NCBI GenBank assembly: GCA_029882215.1
Contig: JAOULC010000018.1
Span: 1 to 63,987 of the forward strand
Length of the DNA stretch: 63,987 nucleotides
Direction of reading: 5' to 3'
DNA from: Gammaproteobacteria bacterium
Lineage (GTDB): Bacteria > Pseudomonadota > Gammaproteobacteria > SZUA-229
The notes below the pieces were generated by a model, which did no database searches, had not been told where the DNA came from, and saw only the letters and a program-made list of their open reading frames with translations. Position numbers and translations under genes: made by a program. This document shows, piece after piece, positions 39,243 through 48,060 of the stretch (positions within the stretch are counted from its first letter, which is position 1; each line of letters starts with the position of its first letter).

Positions 39243-39884
39243 ATGTTAAGCAGAGTTACTGATAAATTCAAACAAACGCTCCTGCTGCTGAGCTTTTTGA
39301 TGCTCACTAATCTGACGGTTAGCGCAGAAGAAAACCGTCAGGCTTGTTATCACGATTGTACTAATGATTACGGTAATGTTCTTGGGAAAACCAAAACAGG
39401 CGTTACAGCTTACTCAAACTGCAACAATGAATGTGTGATTTTTGAAGCGGCTAGTTTTGATGGAATTTATACCGGTGTTAAGTGGCAGTGTGTTGAATTT
39501 GCACGAAGATGGCTGCTAATGAATTATGGAGTTGTTTACAAGGATGTCGATTATGCTATCGATATCTGGGGAAAAATCGATCATTACTTAAAGATAGCGG
39601 ATAAATCTCAGATTCCGGTTCGTTCATATGTTAATGGATCAGAGCAAAGCCCCGTCCCCGGCGACTTGTTGATCTATGCCAAGGCGCTGTTAAACACAGG
39701 GCATGTTGCTGTAGTGACTAATATTGATAAACAAAATAACAAGCTCTACATTGCAGAGCAAAACTATAGCAATAAAAAGTGGCCAGGGGATTATTCAAGA
39801 GCCGTTGATTACATTATTAAAGATAAACGATTCTGGGTGCTTGATGAGTACCTGATCGGCTGGAAGCATGCCGCGTTTAGATAA
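39243..39884 (+). CDS. Secreted CHAP-domain amidase, glutathionylspermidine-amidase-like
   Basis: The 213-residue protein has a signal peptide (cleavage near VSAEE) and a CHAP domain. Cys83 in VKWQCVEFARRWLL is the expected nucleophile, His154 in TGHVAVVT the base and Glu172 in IAEQN the third residue. This sequence resembles the amidase half of E. coli Gsp and trypanothione synthetases (QCVEFARR ... NYGVVF ... TGHVAI ... AEQN) more than ordinary endolysins. Export means the substrate is periplasmic, probably peptidoglycan. The N-terminus carries two CX3C pairs (C35/C39 and C60/C64), likely a disulfide-bonded hairpin. GGAGGG precedes the start. Confidence 0.8.
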   Translation: MLSRVTDKFKQTLLLLSFLMLTNLTVSAEENRQACYHDCTNDYGNVLGKTKTGVTAYSNCNNECVIFEAASFDGIYTGVKWQCVEFARRWLLMNYGVVYKDVDYAIDIWGKIDHYLKIADKSQIPVRSYVNGSEQSPVPGDLLIYAKALLNTGHVAVVTNIDKQNNKLYIAEQNYSNKKWPGDYSRAVDYIIKDKRFWVLDEYLIGWKHAAFR

Positions 39885-40261
39885 ACTCACCTGATTCATA
39901 TCATACAATCAATAGCAATACTCTCAATCTTAGATTATAAGTTATAGAATAGAGTCGCTAGGTATATAAAAATACCCAATAAGTTGTAGTCATTGGACTA
40001 GACCGGTCTGGCAGGTAAAGCGGCATATCTAACTAATTATTTAGTGTTTTACGCAAATACGCTATGCAAACATCTGTGTTTTATCATATTGTGAAATGAA
40101 GGTTTACTGATTTTAGGATAGCAAGTGCCTGAATAAGAGTTAAATAAATCAATATTAGAAATTAAGGATATTGCTAGTTATACTGTAAACAGTAACGGTT
40201 GTTTTCGCCAGCTGTAAAATTTGCAGAAGGACCGCAGTGTAATAGAGAGACGTGTTTCAAT
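39885..40261 (+). other. AT-rich intergenic region upstream of the PAS kinase
   Basis: No gene was seen in these 377 bases. A perfect short palindrome ACTGT-AA-ACAGT (about 40182-40193) lies near the kinase start. An in-frame TTG at 40199 would extend the kinase into this region by 21 residues that do not look membrane-like, so it was not used. Confidence 0.35.
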
Positions 40262-42379
40262 ATGGCTATTAATAGTTCAAAGCCACTGATGGCAGATAGT
40301 TCTGTAGAGCATGTCAGGCTAATATACGCAGCAGTTGGGCAGGCAATTTTTGCAACCATCGTAAGCTCGGTGCTGCTGGCAACGGTTCTCTGGCCTGTTG
40401 TTAGTCACAATACGCTGCTTTTGTGGCTGTCCTTGATGTTGCTTATCAGTCTTGTGCGTGGACTAACGGCCTATCAATATACAAAACACTCAGCCAACGA
40501 TGAGGCCGCTGCAATCTGGTTCAGGCGATTTGTTGTAGGCAGTGTTTTTGCTTCAATTGGCTGGGGTGCCGCTGCAGTATTAATGTTTCCAGAAAATGAC
40601 GCTGCACATCAGGTGTTTCTGGCATTTGTCGTCGGTGGTATGGCAGCCGGCTCAATAACCAGCCTTTCTTATTCAAAATATTTAGTATATTTCTACTTAG
40701 TGGCAAGCTTACTGCCATTACAGTTACGATTTTTCCTCAGTGACACCGAGCTTGGTCTGGAAATGGCCGTGATGCTGATCTTCTACCTTATGATGTTACT
40801 GTTTGCAGCAACAAGAGCACATAACAGTATCTTGCAGGTGATGTCACTTAAGAAAGACTGTGATGAGTTCAATCGTTCATATCAACAAAGTGAACGACGC
40901 TATCAAAGACTGTTACAGACAGCAGCTGATGCATTTTTATTACATGATGAAAACGGAAAATTTGTCGATGTTAATACGCAGGCCTGTAAAGATCTTGGCT
41001 ACTCGCGTAATGAAATGCTGAATATGGAAATTACTGGTATTACAGTTACTTCAGGTCTGCAAGTGGCTGAACAAGAGCGGTCAAAACTTGAAAAAGGAGA
41101 AACGATTCAGTTTGAGGCGGTACACAAACGCAAGGATGGCTCTGTCTTTCCGGTTGAAGTTAGAATTGGTCTGATCTCCATCGATAACAGCAACTTTTAT
41201 TCAATACTGGCACGTGATGTAACAGAAAGAAAAAGAGATGAAAAGATAATAAGAGAATCACAGCAAAGGATGGCATTGCATGTTCAGAGGACACCTTTAG
41301 GTGTTATCGAATGGGATAAGTTTTTTTGCGTGACGGAATGGAATCAGGCTGCGGAAACAATATTTGGATATAAAAAAGAAGAAGTAATAGGCAGGCATGC
41401 AAAAGATATCATCGTACCTGATGAAGGACTGCAACAGGTTAATGAGGTCTGGGATAATTTAATAAACATGCAAAGTGGCTTGCGGAGTACAAATGAGAAT
41501 ATTACAAAAGATAAAACAACTATATTATGTGACTGGTATAATACGCCGCTGATTAATGAAACGGGTGAAGTGATTGCAGTGGCATCGCTTGTACAGGATA
41601 TTACCAGTCAAAAAAATGCTGAGTTAGCAATAATCAGAGCTAAAGAAGAAGCAGAGGCAGCCAGCAAAGCAAAATCGGACTTTCTCTCACATATGAGTCA
41701 TGAGTTTAGAACACCATTAACAGCTATTCTGGGGTTTAGCCAGATCATGAGCCTGAGAAGTGATGTGCCTGATAAATACAGAGGTTATGTTGCTGAAATA
41801 ACAAAAGCTGGTGCACATCTGCTTGAGTTGATAAATGATGTGCTGGATTTATCCAGTATCGAAGCGGGAAAATTGAGCTGTAAATTAGCTGTTTGTGAAC
41901 TGAACGGTATCCTGAGTGATTGCTTCAAGTTTGTAGAAGGGATAGCGGCCGATAATGACATTGAAATAATTGATGAGGTAACGGGTTCGGATAATTATTT
42001 GGTGTATGTAGACCGGTTCAGATTAAAGCAGGCAATTATTAATCTACTGACAAATGCCATTAAATATAATTCAAAGCAAGGCACAGTGACGATAAGCTGT
42101 ACTGTACTCGAAGAGAAATTCATCAGCATAAATATAGAAGATACCGGCTCAGGTTTAACAGAAAAAGAGCAGCTCAGGTTATTTAAGCCATTTGAAAGAA
42201 TTGGTAAATACAAAGGTATAGACGGTACGGGTATTGGTTTAATGATAACCAAACGCGTGGTTGAAATGATGGGTGGTGAAGTGGGTGTTGAAAGTACTGT
42301 AGGCAAAGGCAGTGTTTTCTGGCTGAAGGTGGCCTTGAGCTCTGATGCAAACGTTTTGAATAATAATATTAAGAAGTGA
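40262..42379 (+). CDS. Membrane PAS-PAS sensor histidine kinase
   Basis: The 705-residue protein (from ATG 40262) has six membrane helices in about 22-185, two PAS domains (about 210-325 and 332-450), a HisKA domain with His480 in HMSHEFRTPLTAIL, and a HATPase with LTNAIKYNSKQG and DTGSGLTEKE motifs and GTGIGLMITKRVVEMMGG. It has no receiver or Hpt domain, so it must phosphorylate a separate regulator, which is not in the window. The membrane part resembles MASE-type sensor modules. An orphan kinase of this type is likely to sense redox or small ligands through PAS. No neighbouring gene suggests its output. Confidence 0.9.
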   Translation: MAINSSKPLMADSSVEHVRLIYAAVGQAIFATIVSSVLLATVLWPVVSHNTLLLWLSLMLLISLVRGLTAYQYTKHSANDEAAAIWFRRFVVGSVFASIGWGAAAVLMFPENDAAHQVFLAFVVGGMAAGSITSLSYSKYLVYFYLVASLLPLQLRFFLSDTELGLEMAVMLIFYLMMLLFAATRAHNSILQVMSLKKDCDEFNRSYQQSERRYQRLLQTAADAFLLHDENGKFVDVNTQACKDLGYSRNEMLNMEITGITVTSGLQVAEQERSKLEKGETIQFEAVHKRKDGSVFPVEVRIGLISIDNSNFYSILARDVTERKRDEKIIRESQQRMALHVQRTPLGVIEWDKFFCVTEWNQAAETIFGYKKEEVIGRHAKDIIVPDEGLQQVNEVWDNLINMQSGLRSTNENITKDKTTILCDWYNTPLINETGEVIAVASLVQDITSQKNAELAIIRAKEEAEAASKAKSDFLSHMSHEFRTPLTAILGFSQIMSLRSDVPDKYRGYVAEITKAGAHLLELINDVLDLSSIEAGKLSCKLAVCELNGILSDCFKFVEGIAADNDIEIIDEVTGSDNYLVYVDRFRLKQAIINLLTNAIKYNSKQGTVTISCTVLEEKFISINIEDTGSGLTEKEQLRLFKPFERIGKYKGIDGTGIGLMITKRVVEMMGGEVGVESTVGKGSVFWLKVALSSDANVLNNNIKK

Positions 42380-42648
42380 AGCCAGTATCTGTCGTATTTG
42401 AACAGTTAAAAACAGCAGATCGTTAATGTTGTCAATAAATAAAGTCTCCAGCACAGGCACATATGGCCATTAATCCCCTAAAAAAACTGCACAGTGGTGC
42501 CGGGGAAAGCTAGAATATAGTGCCTTTTGTCCGCGAAACAGAGGCAATTTGTTACCTTGATTTTAATATTTAGTGACAGTCTCTAAATGTTTGCGGTAAT
42601 TAATACATTTCGAAGTAACGGGCGTAATATTTTTCTCATCGCTATTCT

Positions 42649-43200
42649 TTAATCACGTACCATTTGCCTTTGCACATTTTCACTGATGGCTGTACCGGCT
42701 AAAAGCTTTATCAAAAAAAGTGTAAAATCCATAGCGGTTCCTGGACCTCGTGAAGTAATAATGTTGCCATCTGAAACAATCGCGGCATTGCTTATCTCAG
42801 TGTCCGGCAGGTTTAGTGAGGCAAGCACACCGGGAAAAGAAGTCGCTTTTTTGTTGTCCAGCAAACCGGCATGAGCAAGTGCTTTCGGCGCTGCACAAAT
42901 GGCAGCTATGAATTTGCTGCTGAGCGAGTGTTTTTTTAATAACGCGATAAGCCGCTCATCATCACGCAAGTGATCAGCCCCTGGGAGCCCGCCAGGTAAA
43001 ACGATCATATCGAATTGTTTGTCCAGTACCTTGTCCAGTGTGGTATCAGGGATGATGACGGTTTTGCGTGAACAGGTGACAGGGCCATCTTCAAGCCCTG
43101 CTGAGGTGACTTCTATCTCGGCTCTGCGCAGTAAATCAATAATGGTGATGGCTTCAAGTTCTTCGCAGCCCTGAGCCAGTGGGATTAATACGTTTATCAT
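42649..43200 (-). CDS. DJ-1/YajL/PfpI-family protein
   Basis: The 183-residue protein (start ATG 43200, chosen because GAGG lies just upstream and the product then begins INVLIPLAQGCEELEA like YajL) has the DJ-1 fold, the nucleophile-elbow cysteine Cys102 in AAICAAPKAL and the family glutamate in GCEELEA. DJ-1 proteins act as chaperones, glyoxalases or deglycases, and the exact activity is disputed. A longer frame to 43266 would add residues encoded within the upstream terminator. The gene lies downstream of ctpA but is separated from it by that terminator. Confidence 0.88.
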   Translation of the reverse strand: MINVLIPLAQGCEELEAITIIDLLRRAEIEVTSAGLEDGPVTCSRKTVIIPDTTLDKVLDKQFDMIVLPGGLPGADHLRDDERLIALLKKHSLSSKFIAAICAAPKALAHAGLLDNKKATSFPGVLASLNLPDTEISNAAIVSDGNIITSRGPGTAMDFTLFLIKLLAGTAISENVQRQMVRD

Positions 43201-43240
43201 TACGCACCTCGTGAGCTGATTTGTGTGTGGTTTGGGCAAT

Positions 43241-43277
43241 AAAAAGGCCGGCAACACAATGTGCACCAGCCCTTTTA
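43241..43277 (-). terminator. Terminator after ctpA
   Basis: On the minus strand the ctpA stop is followed by AAAAGGGCTGG ... CCGGCCTTTTT, a G/C-rich hairpin with a few mismatches ending in a T-run. It separates ctpA from the DJ-1 gene. A-rich and T-rich flanks on both sides could make it work in both directions. Confidence 0.65.
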
Positions 43278-43297
43278 TTATAGTGTGTATTAACCTG

Positions 43298-44635
43298 TTA
43301 TTTTTTGTTGTAAATGGCCAGTCCTTTTAATAGGTTTAGGGCTTCATATAACTGGTAATCTGTACTGGATAAGGGTTGTTCTTCCGCTTCCTTATTTGAC
43401 TTTGATGAAGCAGAGTTGTTTTTACTTTTCTGCTTTGAGTCTTTAGGGTTAGCAAGGTGGCCGGATAGGTCCGCTTCCTTGACGGCTGCGATTGAATTAT
43501 CTTTTAGTTCGGTTATTTTTACTCTGTCTAATTTGATATCCGGTTCGATACCTTGAGCCTGAATTGAACGGCCACTTGGAGTGAAGTAGCGCGCTGTTGT
43601 GATCTTAATAGCGCCGCCAGCTGGCAGTTCCTGAATAGTCTGCACAGAGCCCTTACCAAAAGATTTGCTACCTACGATGATGCCGCGTTTATGATCCTGC
43701 AAAGCGCCAGCCACAATTTCTGAAGCCGAGGCAGAGCCGCCATTGATCAGAACAATGAGCGGTACGCCAGAGAGAACATCACCAGGCTTGGCATTGAATT
43801 CCATATATGAATTATCGATGCGTCCTTCGGTATAGACAATCTTGCCCTTGTTGAGGAAAAGGTCGCTCACTTCAGCGGCTGCATGCAGAACACCACCCGG
43901 GTTATTACGCAGATCAAGCACCAGACCATTCAGAGGCTTTTTATTTTCTTTGGTAAGCTTCTTAATAGCATCAAGTAGCTGAGAGCCGGTTTTAGACTGG
44001 AAGCTGCTAATGCGAACATAACCGTAGTCAGCTTCAAGCATACGATTTTTTACGCTTTTAACTTTAATGATGTCGCGGGTAATGGTGACATTAAAGGGCG
44101 CATCCTTACCGGAGCGAACAACTGTCAATACGATATCTGAACCGGGTTCACCACGCATGAGTTTGACGGCCTCATCAAGTGTCATACCTTTGACTGGCTT
44201 GTCATCCAGCTTGATGATCAGATCGCCCGATTCCATGCCTGCACGGAAAGCCGGTGTATCATCGATCGGTGAGATAACTTTAACAAAGCCGTCTTCATCC
44301 ATCCCAACCTGAATACCCAGGCCGCCAAACTGTCCGGTAGTACCGATACGCAATTCCTGATATTGCTGTGCATCAAGATAAGACGAGTGCGGGTCCAGAC
44401 CGCTTAACATGCCGCGAATAGCATGTGTCAGTAAGGTTTTGTCATCGACTTTTTCAACATAGTCGGCCTTAATTTTGGCGAAGATATTGGTGAAGTTCTG
44501 AAGTTCGGCTAACGGTAATGTGTGTTGCACCTGACTATCAGTACGATCAGCCATCACACCCTGAGTAAGGGTTAAAGTAGCACCCGTCAAAAATCCAAAT
44601 GTGAGGATAAGTCCTGTTTTAACAGCATTGTTCAT
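43298..44635 (-). CDS. ctpA: C-terminal processing protease CtpA (S41)
   Basis: The 445-residue periplasmic protease has a signal/anchor helix (8-28), a PDZ domain (about 100-180, GGLGIQVG ... GMESGDLIIKLDD) and an S41 catalytic domain with the serine motif NGGSASASEIVAGALQD at about 299-314 and the lysine in SFGKGSVQ (Lys328). The tail after 400 is Ser/Lys/Asn-rich. It degrades periplasmic proteins and can control peptidoglycan hydrolases. It lies just downstream of envC with a 103-base gap, the usual envC-ctpA order. Confidence 0.95.
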   Translation of the reverse strand: MNNAVKTGLILTFGFLTGATLTLTQGVMADRTDSQVQHTLPLAELQNFTNIFAKIKADYVEKVDDKTLLTHAIRGMLSGLDPHSSYLDAQQYQELRIGTTGQFGGLGIQVGMDEDGFVKVISPIDDTPAFRAGMESGDLIIKLDDKPVKGMTLDEAVKLMRGEPGSDIVLTVVRSGKDAPFNVTITRDIIKVKSVKNRMLEADYGYVRISSFQSKTGSQLLDAIKKLTKENKKPLNGLVLDLRNNPGGVLHAAAEVSDLFLNKGKIVYTEGRIDNSYMEFNAKPGDVLSGVPLIVLINGGSASASEIVAGALQDHKRGIIVGSKSFGKGSVQTIQELPAGGAIKITTARYFTPSGRSIQAQGIEPDIKLDRVKITELKDNSIAAVKEADLSGHLANPKDSKQKSKNNSASSKSNKEAEEQPLSSTDYQLYEALNLLKGLAIYNKK

Positions 44636-44738
44636 TAAGTGGCTCCTGCAGCAATTGCAGTCAGTTTACATTATTTTGAAAATATCAATTAAGTTTTTTG
44701 ATAGCTTAACTTACGATTGAGTTCAATTAATTAATTAT

Positions 44739-45926
44739 TTATAGGGAAGCATAGTTGGTATATTTAAATGAGCACCACTTTGTGGGGTCTACCGGTTTGC
44801 CTTGCTGACGTATTTCGAAATAAAGGCCGCTGGAGTCCTGACCACCGCTGTCGCCTACGGAGGCAATGATTTCCCCTTGCTTGACCCAGTCGCCGGTTTC
44901 TTTTAGCAGGTTTTGATTATAACCATACAGACTCATGTAGCTTGCTCCATGGTCAATGATGATGATAAAACCATAGCCTTGCAACCAGTCAGAAAAAATG
45001 ACCCTTCCGCTGTTGACAGCATGTACCGGCTTGCCATAGTCCAGTGCCAGCACAACACCATTCCATTTAAGGTCACTGCGGGCTTTTTTACTGCCGTATT
45101 CGTTGGTAATGCGGCCTTTGACCGGCCAGGGCAGCTGACCTTTCTGGGTTAAAAAGTCTTTTACATCGGCAGGTTTTGAAGGGATATCAGCCAGTACTTC
45201 ACCTAATGATATTAGCAGGCTTTCTATCTTGCTGCGGTGTGTCTGTAACGATGCGAGCGTGTCTTCATTGCTGATGATTTTATTATTGAGCAGTGAAATG
45301 AGCTTATTGCGGCGGGAACGATTGGCGCTAAAGCGGTTTTTCTGCATAAACTGACTTTTTTGCAGCTCGGCCACCTGTTCTGATTCCTGCGTAATTTTAT
45401 TCTTTATCGTCATTTTTTCTTGTAGCAGTAAATTATATTCAAGTATCTGATGGCTTCTGGTTTTATTCAGATAACGGTAGTAAATGACAGCGTGACCCAT
45501 TTCGATGGCATTTTGCTGGTTTAAAAGTAGCTTGGCCGTCTCGCTCCGACCCATCATATAGGCTGTTTTAATTTGTCTGCTTAATGCCTGTTTATGCGAT
45601 TTTAATGAATGTTCCAGTGATTTAAGTTCTTTATTGAGTGATTTCAGGCTTTTTTTGTATTTTCCAATTTGTTGGTTTGTGCTTTTGATATCATTACTGA
45701 GTTTGGCAATTTTTATATCCAGTGCTTTGAGTTCGCGTTGCAGTTCACCACGTTTAGATTTGTCCTTCTCAAGAGAGCTTTCAACCTGATTGATATTTTC
45801 GCGTATCTGATCGAGCTTGCGCTGCTGTTGTGAGGTATCCGTTGAGGCGAAACAAAATGACCCAAATAGGATCGTTGCAAGTAAGAAAAAGCGTGAAAGA
45901 TGGATAAAATCGCTAAGATAAGTCAT
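44739..45926 (-). CDS. envC: Murein hydrolase activator EnvC
   Basis: The 395-residue protein has a signal peptide, a long coiled coil (about 28-240) and a C-terminal LytM/M23 domain (about 265-390). The zinc ligands of active M23 enzymes are replaced (ALDYGKPV, MSLYGYN and LYFEIRQ, with Tyr where His is expected), which is the degenerate form that activates amidases AmiA/AmiB at the division site through FtsEX. The gene before it in many relatives, gpmI, is absent here. ctpA follows. Confidence 0.93.
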   Translation of the reverse strand: MTYLSDFIHLSRFFLLATILFGSFCFASTDTSQQQRKLDQIRENINQVESSLEKDKSKRGELQRELKALDIKIAKLSNDIKSTNQQIGKYKKSLKSLNKELKSLEHSLKSHKQALSRQIKTAYMMGRSETAKLLLNQQNAIEMGHAVIYYRYLNKTRSHQILEYNLLLQEKMTIKNKITQESEQVAELQKSQFMQKNRFSANRSRRNKLISLLNNKIISNEDTLASLQTHRSKIESLLISLGEVLADIPSKPADVKDFLTQKGQLPWPVKGRITNEYGSKKARSDLKWNGVVLALDYGKPVHAVNSGRVIFSDWLQGYGFIIIIDHGASYMSLYGYNQNLLKETGDWVKQGEIIASVGDSGGQDSSGLYFEIRQQGKPVDPTKWCSFKYTNYASL

Positions 45927-46286
45927 TCAGTATTTATATCATTTATTAAGAAAATAAGTGCAAAATTATATTGCATATTGTATTCGATCTGAATTACGCT
46001 AGAAAGTGCTTAGATTTTACCCATCCAGTGGCGTGCTGTACAAGTTACTGGTTAAAAAATGATTTAAAATAAAAAAACGCATAAAAGAAGTTAAATTCTT
46101 ACTTATCAACAACTTGGGCTATTAACGCAGAGAAAATTGAGTTTTCAATAAGAAATATTTATAGATAAAATAGATTATTTTTCGATATATGAAAATTTTA
46201 ATACAATAAAAGATAGAAATACTTTATTATTTTATTTGTGTTTACTAATATTGATGCGGTAATACGTAGTTAAGGATGAATGTACT
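45927..46286 (+). other. AT-rich divergent region between envC and the ArsR-type regulator
   Basis: These 360 bases hold promoters for envC (minus) and the regulator (plus). The last 150 bases are strongly AT-rich. The regulator probably binds here to control itself, but no exact operator was assigned. Confidence 0.35.
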
Positions 46287-46628
46287 ATGTCAGCAGAATT
46301 AATTAACCCCCCGGCTTTAATGACGCGCGAAGAAGATATAGATCGTGCTTCACGTTCATTAAAAGCAATGTCACACCCGCTACGTCTGAAGATACTGTGT
46401 ACTTTAGGTGATAGTGAAATCAGTGTTCAGGACATCGTTGAAAATGTCGGAACATCGCAGAGTAATATTTCTCAGCATTTAGCAATACTGCGTGATAAAG
46501 GAATACTGGCTTCACGCAAAGATGCAAATCGTGTTTATTACAGAGTGGGTGATGCCAGAACGCTACGTTTAATCAGCATGATGCAGGAAGTCTTTTGTAG
46601 TACACAGGGCCTGTTTCCTGATGCCTGA
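46287..46628 (+). CDS. ArsR-family persulfide-sensor-like regulator (SqrR/BigR type)
   Basis: The 113-residue protein is an ArsR winged-helix repressor with the recognition helix in SNISQHLAILRDKGIL and the wing NRVYYRVGD. It lacks arsenic- or zinc-site motifs (no CVC in the helix). Cys38 (KILCTLG) and Cys104 (EVFCSTQ) are 66 residues apart, the same spacing as the paired cysteines of SqrR and BigR that form a tetrasulfide bridge with sulfane sulfur. Next to it are a rhodanese and a thioredoxin, fitting a sulfur-response role. This is inferred from the cysteine pair, not proven. Confidence 0.82.
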   Translation: MSAELINPPALMTREEDIDRASRSLKAMSHPLRLKILCTLGDSEISVQDIVENVGTSQSNISQHLAILRDKGILASRKDANRVYYRVGDARTLRLISMMQEVFCSTQGLFPDA

Positions 46629-46667
46629 TTAAGCATTTTTTAATCAATTTTTTTACAGGTTTTAGAT

Positions 46668-47093
46668 ATGGATCAGATGCTGGAGTTTGTCAGCAACCAT
46701 GCGCTTATGAGTGCTGCAGTCGTCGTCATTATAGCTTTAATCATTAAGATGGAGCTGGAACGGCTGACCAGTAAGATAGCTCAGGTGAACCCTTTTGAAG
46801 CCATCAGACAGCTCAATGATCAGGGGGCTATTCTGGTCGATGTGCGAGAAACAAAAGAATATAAAGAGGCTCATTTGAAAGATGCGCTACATATTCCGCT
46901 GGGCGACCTTAAGTCACGCATGGGCGAGCTGAGCAAGTATAAAGACAAAGCCGTTATTGCCTATTGCCGTTCAGGAAGCCGTTCTTATAGTGCTTGTAAA
47001 ACGCTGCATAAGGCAGGTTTTGAATCGGTCAGTAATTTACAGGGCGGCATTATGGCATGGCAGAATCAAAATATGCCGGTCAGTAAAAAATAA
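46668..47093 (+). CDS. yibN: Membrane-anchored rhodanese YibN
   Basis: The 141-residue protein has one N-terminal membrane helix (about 11-29) and a rhodanese domain with catalytic Cys100 in YCRSGSRS and the VDVRETKEY motif. Single-domain rhodaneses carry sulfane sulfur as a Cys persulfide. Its position ahead of a thiol-redox gene and secB/gpsA is that of yibN in E. coli. It starts 40 bases after the regulator gene and may be under its control. Confidence 0.9.
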   Translation: MDQMLEFVSNHALMSAAVVVIIALIIKMELERLTSKIAQVNPFEAIRQLNDQGAILVDVRETKEYKEAHLKDALHIPLGDLKSRMGELSKYKDKAVIAYCRSGSRSYSACKTLHKAGFESVSNLQGGIMAWQNQNMPVSKK

Positions 47094-47135
47094 GCTCATT
47101 AAACCCCATCTGTAAATCAAAGTGGATTATCCTCG

Positions 47136-47558
47136 ATGCAACTAGTGTGTCCATCTTGCCAGGCTATCAATCGCATACCTGCGGCTCGTGAGCCGCTTGA
47201 AGCCAGCTGCGGGAAATGTAAACAGAAGCTGTTTCAGTCTGATTCGTTAGAAGTCTCAGCGGCTGTTTTTGCCCGTCATCTTGAAAAAAATGAACTGCCG
47301 GTTGTGGTCGATTTCTGGGCACCATGGTGTGGCCCGTGCAAGATGATGGCACCAAACTTTAAAGCCGCGGCGGCTGATCTTGAGCCCGGCTATCGTTTAT
47401 TAAAACTGAATACTGAAAACGCTCAACAAGTGGCGGCACAATGGTCTATCCGTAGTATTCCTACCATGATTATCTTTAAAGCGGGCCGGGAAGTCGCCAG
47501 AACGTCTGGTGCTATGGATAAAAATCAGATCATTAACTGGGTCAGGCAGAATACCTAG
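47136..47558 (+). CDS. trxC: Thioredoxin 2 (TrxC)
   Basis: The 140-residue protein has an N-terminal zinc ribbon (Cys5, Cys8, Cys25, Cys28) followed by a thioredoxin fold with active site WCGPC at 64-68. This zinc-binding extension defines thioredoxin 2. In E. coli the gene at this point (between yibN and secB) is grxC, so here a thioredoxin takes the place of a glutaredoxin. It can reduce persulfides and disulfides in the cytoplasm. Confidence 0.93.
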   Translation: MQLVCPSCQAINRIPAAREPLEASCGKCKQKLFQSDSLEVSAAVFARHLEKNELPVVVDFWAPWCGPCKMMAPNFKAAAADLEPGYRLLKLNTENAQQVAAQWSIRSIPTMIIFKAGREVARTSGAMDKNQIINWVRQNT

Positions 47559-47604
47559 TCGTATACCACCTGGTTCGTACAAATAAATTTACTGAGAACT
47601 AAAT

Positions 47605-48060
47605 ATGAGTGAAGAGCAGAAAAATTTTTCGATTCAAAAAGTGTATGTAAAAGATGTTTCATTTGAATCGCCAAACGCACCAGCCGTTTTTTCAGAGGCG
47701 GAGTGGGCACCTGAAATTAACGTGCAGTTAAATACAGAATCCCATGGGTTAGCTGATAATGTTTTTGAAGTGACGTTGAAGATCACAGTGACGGCAACTC
47801 AGGCGACAAAAACGGCATTTCTGGTAGAGCTTCATCAGGCCGGTATTTTTACCATTGAAGGCTTTGATGAGGAAGAAAAAGGCGGCATGTTAGGCAGTTA
47901 CTGTCCGAATGTCCTGTTCCCTTTTGCGCGTGAAGCGATCAATGATCTGGTCGGTAAAGGCGGGTTCCCTCAGCTACTCCTGGCACCGATAAACTTCGAT
48001 GCCTTGTATGCACAGCACTTAGAAAAGAAACAAGCGCCGGCAGAAGAATTAACACACTAA
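47605..48060 (+). CDS. secB: Protein-export chaperone SecB
   Basis: SecB keeps precursors unfolded and delivers them to SecA. The 151-residue protein starts with FSIQKVYVKDVSFESPNAP and contains GMLGSYCPNVLFPFAREAI and GGFPQLLLAPINFDALY, all conserved. Its stop codon is immediately followed by the gpsA start. Confidence 0.98.
   Translation: MSEEQKNFSIQKVYVKDVSFESPNAPAVFSEAEWAPEINVQLNTESHGLADNVFEVTLKITVTATQATKTAFLVELHQAGIFTIEGFDEEEKGGMLGSYCPNVLFPFAREAINDLVGKGGFPQLLLAPINFDALYAQHLEKKQAPAEELTH

Noticed and set aside
44739-45926. EnvC as an active zinc peptidase
   Set aside because: Histidine ligands are replaced by tyrosines, so it is an activator rather than an enzyme.
45982-45994. ATTC-N5-GAAT palindrome upstream of envC as an operator for the SqrR-like regulator
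   Set aside because: The spacing does not fit the longer N8 spacing I associate with that regulator type, and it lies nearer envC than the regulator gene.
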